Shown here piece by piece: positions 24,266 through 31,873 of a stretch of DNA of 64,000 bases. Source of the stretch: 67-14 sp020438345. GTDB lineage: Bacteria > Actinomycetota > Thermoleophilia > Solirubrobacterales > 70-9. The stretch lies in assembly GCA_937872475.1 (NCBI GenBank), contig CALMSY010000014.1, positions 1 to 64,000 on the forward strand. The letters run 5' to 3'. A program made the translations under genes and the position numbers. The notes under the pieces were generated by a model, which saw nothing but the letters and a program-made list of their open reading frames with translations, did not search any database and had not been told where the DNA came from. The stretch's first letter is position 1. Each line of letters starts with the position of its first letter.

Positions 24266-24916
24266 ATGGAGTCTTCGTCCGGCCCCCCGGAGGGTGGTCA
24301 GCGCAACGGACCTGCTCAGGATTTCCGTGCGCAGGCCCGCAATGCACTTATTCAGTCACGGCTGACGCCGAATGCAATCTCGATGGTTGGCCTGGTCGGG
24401 AATCTGATCGCGGCCGTGCTCGTAATCGAGGGGATGTTCTTCTTCGCGGGTCTCGCGTTCATCATCGGTTCGGTCATGGACACGCTCGATGGCCGGTATT
24501 CGCGGATGTCCGGCAAGGGGTCGCTGTTCGGAGCATTTCTGGATTCCACCCTGGACCGGATCGAGGAGGGTGTGGTGATCGCTGCGGTCGCCTGGCATTT
24601 CGCCGAGAATGGCGAGAATGTGGCCGCCGCGATGTGTGTGCTGGTGGTGCTCGGGTCACTGATGGTCAGCTACACCCGGGCCCGGGCCGAGGCACTTGGA
24701 GTCGAGTGCAAGGTCGGGATCGCGACCCGTCCGGTCCGGGTAGTCCTGCTTTCAGCCGGCCTGGTTTTCGCCGATGGCGAACTGATCTCCGGTTTTGACC
24801 TGCTCCCGATCGCGATCTACGTGATGGCGGGCCTGACCGCGATCACCACTTTGCAGCGAGTCTGGCATGTCCGGACCGAGTTGAAGAAGCTCGACGCAGC
24901 CGCCAAAGAAGCTTGA
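24266..24916 (+). CDS. CDP-alcohol phosphatidyltransferase (probable phosphatidylinositol-phosphate synthase type)
   Basis: A 216-residue membrane enzyme. The complete CDP-alcohol transferase motif D-x2-D-G-x2-S-R-x8-G-x3-D-x3-D runs from DTLDGRYSR to GAFLDSTLD (about residues 72-97); serine replaces the more usual alanine before Arg. Around six helices are present. In actinobacteria the family makes phosphatidylinositol phosphate from CDP-diacylglycerol and inositol 1-phosphate. The inositol-phosphate synthase gene begins about 190 bases downstream, which makes PIP synthase the best guess; PgsA or cardiolipin-type activity remains possible. Confidence 0.85.
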   Translation: MESSSGPPEGGQRNGPAQDFRAQARNALIQSRLTPNAISMVGLVGNLIAAVLVIEGMFFFAGLAFIIGSVMDTLDGRYSRMSGKGSLFGAFLDSTLDRIEEGVVIAAVAWHFAENGENVAAAMCVLVVLGSLMVSYTRARAEALGVECKVGIATRPVRVVLLSAGLVFADGELISGFDLLPIAIYVMAGLTAITTLQRVWHVRTELKKLDAAAKEA

Positions 24917-24986
24917 CTTCCGGTCGGTCCGGCACCGTAAATCTGTCACGGATACCTGTAACCGATCCTGATTTGTGGTGTCATTA

Positions 24987-24998
24987 GGGGTCGACCCC
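24987..24998. promoter_or_regulatory. Palindrome upstream of ino1
   Basis: Perfect 12-base palindrome GGGGTCGACCCC about 105 bases before the ino1 start, in the only sizeable gap of the inositol cluster. It could be an operator; no regulator can be named. Confidence 0.3.
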
Positions 24999-25103
24999 GG
25001 CCTTGCGCCCGGATTAGGCGTGGCTTAATGCCCCTCCTCCGCGCGGTCCGGTGCCAACCCGGCAACAGATGCCATCCCACCCACAGGAGACTTTCGCTTA
25101 CCC

Positions 25104-26300
25104 ATGACTGAGAACGGACTTTCCCCCAACGGAAACGGCAGCGGCGCCAGCCGAGGCGGTGACGACAAGGTACGAGTAGCCATCGTCGGCGTCGGCAATT
25201 GCGCCAACTCCTTCATCCAGGGCGTCCAGTACTACAAGGATGCAGACCCGTCAGACCAGGTTCCCGGCCTCATGCATGTCGACCTCGGCGGCTATCACGT
25301 CAACGACATCGAATTCGTTGCGGCCTTCGACATTGATCAGGAAAAGGTCGGGAAGGATCTCTCTGACGCGATCTGGTCCGGCCAGAACGACACGATCAAG
25401 TTCGCTGATGTTCCGAACCTGGGAGTCACCGTTGAACGCGGCATGACCCTCGACGGGCTCGGCAAGTACCTCAAGCAGGTCATCACCAAGGCCCCGGGCC
25501 CGACAGCCGACATCGTCCAGATCCTCAAGGACACCAAGACCGACGTCCTGGTCTGTTACCTCCCGGTCGGCTCGGAAGATGCCGTCAAGTGGTATGTCGA
25601 GCAGGCGATCGCGGCCGGAGTCGGTTTTGTCAATTGCCTCCCCGTCTTTATCGCCAGCGAGGATTACTGGGATGGCCGCTTCAAGGAAGCCGGACTGCCG
25701 ATCATTGGTGATGACATCAAGTCCCAGGTTGGAGCGACGATCGTTCACCGCCAGCTCGCCCGTCTCTTCCACGAGCGTGGCGTCGAGATGCAGCACACCT
25801 CGCAGCTCAACGTCGGCGGCAACATGGACTTCTTCAACATGCTCGAACGCGAGCGGCTCGACTCAAAGAAGATCTCGAAGACCAACGCGGTCACCTCGAT
25901 CATGGGTCTGGAACTCGAAGATCGCGACGTTCACGTCGGACCCTCGGATTACGTGCCGTGGCTGACCGACCGCAAGTGGGCCCATATCCGTCTTGAAGGC
26001 AAGTCCTTCGGTGACGTGCCTCTCAACGTCGAGCTCAAGCTCGAGGTCTGGGATTCGCCGAATTCTGCCGGGGTTGTGATCGACGCGGTGCGCCTGATCA
26101 AGCTGGCCCTCAACAACGGAATCGCCGGTCAGCTCGACGGACCATCCTCCTACCTCATGAAGTCGCCGCACAACCAGCGGCCCGACGCCGAGGCCAGGGC
26201 GGACACCGAGTCCTTTATCGAGGACAACAAGCGCGGAAAGTCACCGATCAGCGGCGCCAAGCCGGTCGCCGAGGTCGAGGACAGCAAGTCCGAAGCCTGA
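25104..26300 (+). CDS. ino1: Inositol-3-phosphate synthase, actinobacterial type
   Basis: Converts glucose 6-phosphate to L-myo-inositol 1-phosphate with NAD as an internal redox cofactor. 398 residues, close to mycobacterial Ino1 plus terminal tails. The NAD-binding VRVAIVGVGNCANSFIQG lies at about 24-41. VNCLPVFIASEDYW, DDIKSQVGATIVHR and QLNVGGNMDFFNM are characteristic active-site stretches. A short disordered N terminus and a Lys/Glu-rich C-terminal tail flank the core. ATG start with AGGAG about 14 bases upstream. It supplies inositol for phosphatidylinositol or mycothiol; the neighbours favour the lipid route. Confidence 0.96.
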   Translation: MTENGLSPNGNGSGASRGGDDKVRVAIVGVGNCANSFIQGVQYYKDADPSDQVPGLMHVDLGGYHVNDIEFVAAFDIDQEKVGKDLSDAIWSGQNDTIKFADVPNLGVTVERGMTLDGLGKYLKQVITKAPGPTADIVQILKDTKTDVLVCYLPVGSEDAVKWYVEQAIAAGVGFVNCLPVFIASEDYWDGRFKEAGLPIIGDDIKSQVGATIVHRQLARLFHERGVEMQHTSQLNVGGNMDFFNMLERERLDSKKISKTNAVTSIMGLELEDRDVHVGPSDYVPWLTDRKWAHIRLEGKSFGDVPLNVELKLEVWDSPNSAGVVIDAVRLIKLALNNGIAGQLDGPSSYLMKSPHNQRPDAEARADTESFIEDNKRGKSPISGAKPVAEVEDSKSEA

Positions 26301-26304
26301 TCCC

Positions 26305-28242
26305 CTGGAACCACTTTCGATAGTCCAGTTCACTCCGTTCCCCTGGTCGGAACGGGGTGGCATCAATGAATACACGCGCCGGGTCAGCGATGAGCTGGCC
26401 CGGTGCGGTCATTCGGTCCTGATCGCGGCGCCTTCGGGCGGTCGCGGCGGTGTGGCCGAGACGAAGACAGCGTTGGCCGGGCTCAAGGATGACCCCGAGG
26501 CGCTTTTTGCCCCCGGTGAGGAACCGCGGGTCCTTTCAATGGGAGGTGGGGTGAAGATCCCGCGGACGGGACGGCGGCAGGCCCCGGTCTCCGTTGATAT
26601 GGGCAACCGGATCGAAGCCCTTCTCGGGCAGGGAAGATTCGACATCGTCCATGTTCACGATCCCTTCGTTCCGGGGTTCTCATCGAATGCGCTCCGGCAT
26701 TCCTTCTCGCTTAACGTCGGGACTTTCCACGAAACCGAAGAGCGGCCTTTCGCCACCCAGTTCGCGCGGCCTTTGTTGGAGATCTTCTTCGGCCGGCTGG
26801 ATGCCCGCACCGTTTCCTCCCGGGCTTCCGCCAAGCTTCTCAACCGCTACTTTCCCGGTTCGTACGAGATCACTCATCCCGGAATCGATCCGACCGAGCC
26901 GGCCCAGTCCGGAAGTCTGCCTCTGAAGATCGCATTCTCGGAGCGCGAGGAGCCGGGAGCCCTTCGTCTGTTCGTCCGGGCTCTCAGGAAGCTGCCTGCC
27001 AATCTTGACTGGACCGCGACGATCTTCGCCGAACAGCCCGGCCAGGTGCAGATCAGGGTCGCAAGGGAAATCCGCGAACGGATCAAAGTGATCGGTCCCG
27101 ACCAGGCGTCGCTGGCCAGTCTGCTCTCCCGTTCCGATGTCTTTGTCGCTGCGTCGAACGGTCCACGTCCCGACCAGGCAGCGGTCCGCCAGGCGATTGC
27201 CTCGGGAGCGGTTCCTGTCACGACCACGATTTCCCGGTACGTCGAACTGGTCGGGGACGGCCAGCGCGGACTGCTTTTCCCGGCCGGAGACCCGGTCACC
27301 CTGGCCGGACAGATCGACCGGCTCGGCCGGGACGAGAAGCTCCGCGAGGGCTTCCGCAAGGCCTGCGGCGAGTTCGATGTCGAAACCTGGCCCGAGGTCG
27401 CTGGTCGCTTCGAGGAGATCTATCAGCGGCTGGTTGCCCGTCGTCACGACCCTGAAGGTGACGAAGAATTACGCAGCAGGTTGCTGGAACGTCCGCTGAT
27501 CGATGTCGACCTGCACATGCACACCGACCACTCCAGTGACTGTGCCACACCGGTGCAAGTCCTGATCGAGACCGCCCGCGACCGGGGCTTCGGAGCGATC
27601 GCGATAACCGATCACAACGAAGTCACCGGCGCGCAAGAAGCCGCGAGGATCGCCGAAGGTCTGGATGATTTCAAGATCATCCTCGCCGAGGAAGTCATGA
27701 CCAGTGATGCCGGGGAGGTGATCGGTCTCTTCCTCACGGAGAAGATTCCCAAGGGTGTGACCATGCGGGAAGCGATCACAGAGATAAGGCGGCAGGGCGG
27801 GCTCGTATACGTTCCACATCCTTTCGATCGTCTTCACTCGGTCCCGGACTACGAGAATCTCCTTGACATGGTCGAGGACATCGACCTGATGGAGGTTTTC
27901 AACCCAAGGGTCGCGATTTCTTCGTTCAATGAGGAAGCGGAGCGCTTTGCCCGGAAGTACAATCTCATCCCGGCCGCGGGTTCCGACAGCCACGTCGCCC
28001 AGGGACTCGGGGCGGTTCGCAACCGTCTTCATGATTTCGATGGCCCCGCGGAGTTCCTTGAAGCGATGCGGGAAGCGGAGATAACCCGCCGTCACAAGAA
28101 CCTCGTCTATGTCCAGGCGTTGAAGTTCATCCAGACCACGGGTCGGCCGAAGGCGCCAAAGCGGTCGGTCAGTGACGCAAAACCGGCCAAGGGTGGGCGT
28201 CGAAAGGCCCGTGGGTCAAAACGTGCAGCGAGCAAGAGCTGA
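26305..28242 (+). CDS. Fusion of GT4 glycosyltransferase and PHP-domain phosphoesterase, non-canonical start
   Basis: The coding frame clearly runs upstream of GTG 26452: codons from about 26317 read SIVQFTPFPW, then SERGGINEYTRR (the GT4 donor-site Gly-Gly loop), VSDELARCGHSVLIAAPS. No ATG, GTG or TTG exists in this frame back into ino1. I place the start at CTG 26305, five bases after the ino1 stop, giving about 645 residues. GT-B halves: FDIVHVHDPFVPGF, and a C-terminal nucleotide-sugar half (VFVAASNGPRPDQAAVRQAI). A PHP domain starts near VDLHMHTDHSSDC with AIAITDHNEVTG and PAAGSDSHVAQ. Basic tail. It probably glycosylates the inositol lipid, PimA-like; the PHP role is unknown. Confidence 0.85.
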   Translation: MEPLSIVQFTPFPWSERGGINEYTRRVSDELARCGHSVLIAAPSGGRGGVAETKTALAGLKDDPEALFAPGEEPRVLSMGGGVKIPRTGRRQAPVSVDMGNRIEALLGQGRFDIVHVHDPFVPGFSSNALRHSFSLNVGTFHETEERPFATQFARPLLEIFFGRLDARTVSSRASAKLLNRYFPGSYEITHPGIDPTEPAQSGSLPLKIAFSEREEPGALRLFVRALRKLPANLDWTATIFAEQPGQVQIRVAREIRERIKVIGPDQASLASLLSRSDVFVAASNGPRPDQAAVRQAIASGAVPVTTTISRYVELVGDGQRGLLFPAGDPVTLAGQIDRLGRDEKLREGFRKACGEFDVETWPEVAGRFEEIYQRLVARRHDPEGDEELRSRLLERPLIDVDLHMHTDHSSDCATPVQVLIETARDRGFGAIAITDHNEVTGAQEAARIAEGLDDFKIILAEEVMTSDAGEVIGLFLTEKIPKGVTMREAITEIRRQGGLVYVPHPFDRLHSVPDYENLLDMVEDIDLMEVFNPRVAISSFNEEAERFARKYNLIPAAGSDSHVAQGLGAVRNRLHDFDGPAEFLEAMREAEITRRHKNLVYVQALKFIQTTGRPKAPKRSVSDAKPAKGGRRKARGSKRAASKS

Positions 28243-28287
28243 TGCAGGGACCCGGCATGTACGGGTCACGGGAAGGACCGTCGACCG

Positions 28288-28917
28288 GTGCGTCAAAAGA
28301 AACCGGGAGCGATGCCTGCGACCGATAACGAGATAAAAGAGAAGTATCTGGAACGAGCGATCCGCGAGCTGAATCAGCTCAGCCGGGATCTTCAGGGCTG
28401 CGATGCCTGTCTGGGCAGCCGGGTGATGCCGGTGCTTGGGTCGGGCCATCCTCAGGCCGACATCATGCTCGTCAAATTTGCCCCGAGCACCGCCGAAGTG
28501 GAGGAGGGTGTCGCCTTCTATGGACGGGCCGGCAATGCCCTGATGAAGAGCTTCAAGCGGCTCGGTATCGACCCGACCGTGATCTACGGCACGGTCTGTG
28601 CCAAGTGCCCGGTCGAGGATCCGACTTTTGCCGATCCGGAATGCGTCGCACGACTGGCTGACGAGTTCAACATCGTCCAGCCCCGGATCGTGGTGATCAT
28701 GGGTGAATCTGCGCTGGAGACGATCAACAGTCTCGCCATGCCACTCGCGCGTCCGCTCGATGCGCGTGAAGGGGAAATCCAGGCCTTCACACCCGCCTGC
28801 GATGTCCTTTACACCCCCGATATCGACGGTGCGCTTGACGAGGAAACCGCCAAGCGTCGCTTTTGGCGTGCCTTCCGCACCCTCGGACGCTGGCACGACG
28901 ACCTCCCTCCGTACTAG
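28288..28917 (+). CDS. Uracil-DNA-glycosylase-superfamily protein with altered active site
   Basis: A 209-residue protein related to family 4/5 UDGs. Paired cysteines CDACLGS near residue 37 and VCAKC plus PEC around 100-115 look like iron-sulfur ligands. FYGRAGNALMKSFKRLGI matches the post-motif-1 helix, and PRIVVIMGESALETI the core strand. Motif 1 reads VKFAPSTAE, not GEAPG, and the C-terminal HPS-type motif is missing (YTPDID). It may therefore act on another substrate, or not be a glycosylase. GTG 28288 or ATG 28312 could start it. Confidence 0.75.
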   Translation: MRQKKPGAMPATDNEIKEKYLERAIRELNQLSRDLQGCDACLGSRVMPVLGSGHPQADIMLVKFAPSTAEVEEGVAFYGRAGNALMKSFKRLGIDPTVIYGTVCAKCPVEDPTFADPECVARLADEFNIVQPRIVVIMGESALETINSLAMPLARPLDAREGEIQAFTPACDVLYTPDIDGALDEETAKRRFWRAFRTLGRWHDDLPPY

Positions 28918-29059
28918 CCCTGGTTCCCGGCGGGGCCATCGAGGGGCACCTTCAGGCCCTGGACGGGTCACTTCCTGCCTCTCGAGCTTCTGGGCTTCGA
29001 AACCCCTGCGCCCTTCGGGGGTAGATGCTCTTGTGGAATCGACCGGACAACCGGCAGCA

Positions 29060-29425
29060 ATGACAGCGAAGCATGCCAACGGTAAAGCGCTAGCTTCGCT
29101 GATTCTCGGGGTGTTCGCGATCGCGAACGTGATCCTGACCGTGCTGATCTTCGTTTTCTGGAGCGACCAGTTCGACGGCTCGGGTCTTTGGCTGCTGCCA
29201 CCCTTCCTTGCGTTCTGTGCCGGAGTTCCAGCCGCGTTTCTCGGTTCGCTGGGCTGGATCGATGTCCGCCGGGGCGTGACTGATCAGCGTCTGCGTGAAG
29301 CCCAATTCGGATCGATCCTCGGCGGTATCGCTGCCGGGCTGGTAGTTCTCTCCTTCATCGTTGCCGTCCTTGCGTTCATCGCGCTGATGTTCAGCTTCAG
29401 CGTCGACGGCGGCGGAATTGACTAG
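29060..29425 (+). CDS. Small DUF4190-like membrane protein
   Basis: A 121-residue protein with three hydrophobic segments (LASLILGVFAIANVILTVLIFVF, then PPFLAFCAGVPAAFLGSLGW-like, then a C-terminal LVVLSFIVAVLAFIALMFSF). The pattern ALASLILGVFA at the N terminus and the central polar loop resemble DUF4190 proteins. ATG 29060 gives this topology; the open frame extends upstream only as a shadow of the UDG-like gene. Function unknown. Confidence 0.65.
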   Translation: MTAKHANGKALASLILGVFAIANVILTVLIFVFWSDQFDGSGLWLLPPFLAFCAGVPAAFLGSLGWIDVRRGVTDQRLREAQFGSILGGIAAGLVVLSFIVAVLAFIALMFSFSVDGGGID

Positions 29426-29596
29426 CCGGTCTTCTTGCGTGGCCCCGTCCCTATGCGAGCCGCGGTGCCTTCAACATGCATCTCGATTGAAGTTCCGGCC
29501 AAATAACCCTCTTTTCTTCAACCCAGCTTCCCCCGGGGGCCGGTGAGGGCATCCGGGGTCGGCGAGAGCAGGCGGCCAGTCGGTCCACCGAACGGG

Positions 29597-30322
29597 TCAG
29601 TCGGTCCACCATCCGGGCTGGATTTCACCGTCACCGGTCATCTTCTGGCCGGTCGCGAGATAAGTCATTCCTTCCGGTCCGGCTTCGAAGCCACGGACAA
29701 TTTCCGGCGCGACCCTGAGCAGACTTCCTTCAGTCAGGTCAATCATCTCGTCATCGAGCTTTGCCCGGCCAGAGCCCGCAATGATGAAGTAGACCTCTTC
29801 GGCCTTGTTGTGATGGTGACCGAAAGGCTGCCGCTGGTTCGGATGCAGACGAAACCAGGCAACGCCGACCTGACTGGCGTCGAGGTCACCCGTAGCGAAT
29901 CGGGCTTCCTGGACCTCGGCGAGGCCGTGACCCTTGGCCAGGTCTTCGACGTCTTCGACCTGAACCAGCTTGTAGCCGGGCTTCGGAGAGGCGGCACGGG
30001 GATCGTCGAGCCGGGCCTCGATGCCACCCAGCGGGATCAGTTCGATCACTTCCATATCCTCGATCAGCGGTCGGGCCCTGGCGATCAACTCCCGGTTGCC
30101 ATCATCTTCCAGCGATGCCTTGACGGCATCCTGGTCAACCCAGGCTTCGGTAACCCAGATCGTGTCCGGATCGAATACCGACTGGTGAACTTCATACTGG
30201 AGGCAGCCTTCAACGGCCCGGTTGGCCTCGGCTGCCTCAAGCAGTATTTCGGCGAGTTCGCCACCCTTGCCGGACTTCGCGGTGGCCTTGCCGTAGCGGG
30301 AAATCTTCTGTTGGTCGGGCAT
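29597..30322 (-). CDS. ABM-domain / cupin fusion protein
   Basis: 241 residues with two small domains. The N-terminal half (1-105) is an antibiotic-biosynthesis monooxygenase-type ferredoxin-fold domain (LLEAAEANRAVEGCLQYEVH, DTIWVTEAWVDQDAVKASL). The C-terminal half (about 115-235) is a cupin with metal motif HHHNKAEEVYFIIAGSG and the second motif near RVAPEIVRGFEAG. Separate ABM proteins act on quinones or haem; cupins may bind metal. A fused redox or small-molecule enzyme is plausible; substrate unknown. ATG 30322. Confidence 0.85.
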   Translation of the reverse strand: MPDQQKISRYGKATAKSGKGGELAEILLEAAEANRAVEGCLQYEVHQSVFDPDTIWVTEAWVDQDAVKASLEDDGNRELIARARPLIEDMEVIELIPLGGIEARLDDPRAASPKPGYKLVQVEDVEDLAKGHGLAEVQEARFATGDLDASQVGVAWFRLHPNQRQPFGHHHNKAEEVYFIIAGSGRAKLDDEMIDLTEGSLLRVAPEIVRGFEAGPEGMTYLATGQKMTGDGEIQPGWWTD

Positions 30323-30366
30323 GCCCGGACTCTACCCGGCTGCGTCGGCCCGCAGACCGAACCCGC

Positions 30367-30972
30367 TCAGGGGCCGTAGTCGTGCTTCTGGGGGGAGAGG
30401 TACCGGTCAATGAAGGCGAGGCCGATCGCCGAGAGGACAAAGACCATGTGGATGATCGTCTGCCACATGACCTCGACTTCCGTCAGGCCTGTGTTCTCGG
30501 TGCCGTATTCGATGAAAGTTTTCAACAGATGGATCGAGGAAATTCCGACTATCGCCATCGCCAGCTTCACCTTCAGCACATTGGCGTTGACATGGGAAAG
30601 CCATTCGGGCTGGTCGGGGTGATCCGAGACCTGGCGGATTCGTGAGACGAACGTCTCGTAGCCACCGATAATCACCATGATCAGCAGGTTGGCGATCATC
30701 ACCACGTCAACCAGGCCCAGGACCACGAGCATCACGTCGTTCTCGTCGAGGCTTCCGAAATCGGTAACCAGGTGGATTAATTCCTTCCAGAACTTGACCA
30801 CATACACAGCCTGGGCGGCGATCAAGCCGATGTAAAGCGGGGCCTGAATCCACCGGCTGGCGAAGATTCCCCAGCCGATGACCGTCGCCGGGGTGTGGTC
30901 CCTCTTGGGCGGCGGCGGAGCCATCTGCGATTCAGTGATTTCGCCCTCGGGGGTGTCAGGTGTCTGCGACAT
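30367..30972 (-). CDS. UPF0114 (YqhA/TIGR00645) family membrane protein
   Basis: About 201 residues with four hydrophobic helices. Family landmarks are RWIQAPLYIGLIAAQAVYV, VLGLVDVVMIANLLIMVIIG and YETFVSRI, then HVNANVLKVKLAMAIVGISS and a final helix ending FIDRY. A soluble Pro-rich N terminus of about 30 residues is typical. The start at 30972 (MSQTPD) is preferred over the codon at 30987. Function of the family is not established. Confidence 0.9.
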   Translation of the reverse strand: MSQTPDTPEGEITESQMAPPPPKRDHTPATVIGWGIFASRWIQAPLYIGLIAAQAVYVVKFWKELIHLVTDFGSLDENDVMLVVLGLVDVVMIANLLIMVIIGGYETFVSRIRQVSDHPDQPEWLSHVNANVLKVKLAMAIVGISSIHLLKTFIEYGTENTGLTEVEVMWQTIIHMVFVLSAIGLAFIDRYLSPQKHDYGP

Positions 30973-31078
30973 CGAACCGGAATCCAATCAGAACGGCTAC
31001 ACGGGAGGATCTGCCGCCGGAAGGGGAACAGGGCCACCGCACCCGGATGATTCCCCGGCTGCGGGACCGGATCCGGAC

Positions 31079-31873
31079 TCAGGCCGGAGCGGCAGCGCGG
31101 GCGAGCTCGACCATCGGCTCGATCCGGGCGGAAGCCAGTCCACGAACCACGATCACGTCGAGTGCGTCGTAGGCGGCCAGCTTCCGCTGGGCATCTGCCG
31201 AATCACTGGCCGCGACACCGACCGTGCCTTCAGGCTTGCCGAGACGGGCGAAGTGGTTCCGGTATCCGTCGTGTAGATCACGGTAAAAGGACTCTTCCTT
31301 GGCCAGCCGGTCGGCGGCATCGGGACCGACCGCGGTTCGCACATAACCGAAGACCGGGGGAGCGCCATGGCCGGCTTCGGTGGCACCGGTCTCGACTTTG
31401 GCCCGGGCATCTGCAGCGAAGTCAGGGGTCATCCAGTTGAAAAACGCGCCGTCGTATTCAGCTCCGGCAAGGCCGCACATCTTCGGGCCCATCGCAGCCA
31501 TCACGACCCGGATGCCGGGCAGCTTTTCGCGCAGAACGCCGATCTGTTCGGTCATGAACGTGAGCGGCTTCCTGGAGAAACCGGCCCCTACCCCGATCAG
31601 GAGGCGGGAAGGGTCGAGTCCCAGCCGCTCGATGTCAACGGCGATCACTTCCGGCCCCTGCCGGTCCAGTGCGATCACAGCGACACCGAGCTCGATTCCG
31701 CTGGTCCCCTTCGCGAACTCGGCCAAAGTCTCCAGGCCTTTCGCGTAGGGATGGTCATTGGCCCAGATCGAGCTGTAGCCGGCTTCTTCACAGGCCGAAG
31801 CCAGGGGCCCGCAAACTTCTTCGGGCAAGCCGGCGGCAACTCCAAATGCACGCTGCTGGACGGGACGGGTCAT
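31079..31873 (-). CDS. LLM-class flavin-dependent oxidoreductase
   Basis: A 264-residue luciferase-like TIM-barrel protein, shorter than F420-dependent members of about 330. IWANDHPYAKGLETLAEFAK, LGVAVIALDR and LLIGVGAGFSRKP match the N-terminal barrel strands. It probably uses FMN or F420; the substrate is unknown. Its start overlaps the stop of the upstream RNA methyltransferase gene by four bases (31870-31873), so the two are cotranscribed, although no functional link is obvious. Confidence 0.85.
   Translation of the reverse strand: MTRPVQQRAFGVAAGLPEEVCGPLASACEEAGYSSIWANDHPYAKGLETLAEFAKGTSGIELGVAVIALDRQGPEVIAVDIERLGLDPSRLLIGVGAGFSRKPLTFMTEQIGVLREKLPGIRVVMAAMGPKMCGLAGAEYDGAFFNWMTPDFAADARAKVETGATEAGHGAPPVFGYVRTAVGPDAADRLAKEESFYRDLHDGYRNHFARLGKPEGTVGVAASDSADAQRKLAAYDALDVIVVRGLASARIEPMVELARAAAPA

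Noticed and set aside
28216..29079. 287-codon minus-strand frame opposite the UDG-like gene
   Set aside because: Opposes a gene with family motifs and shows none itself.
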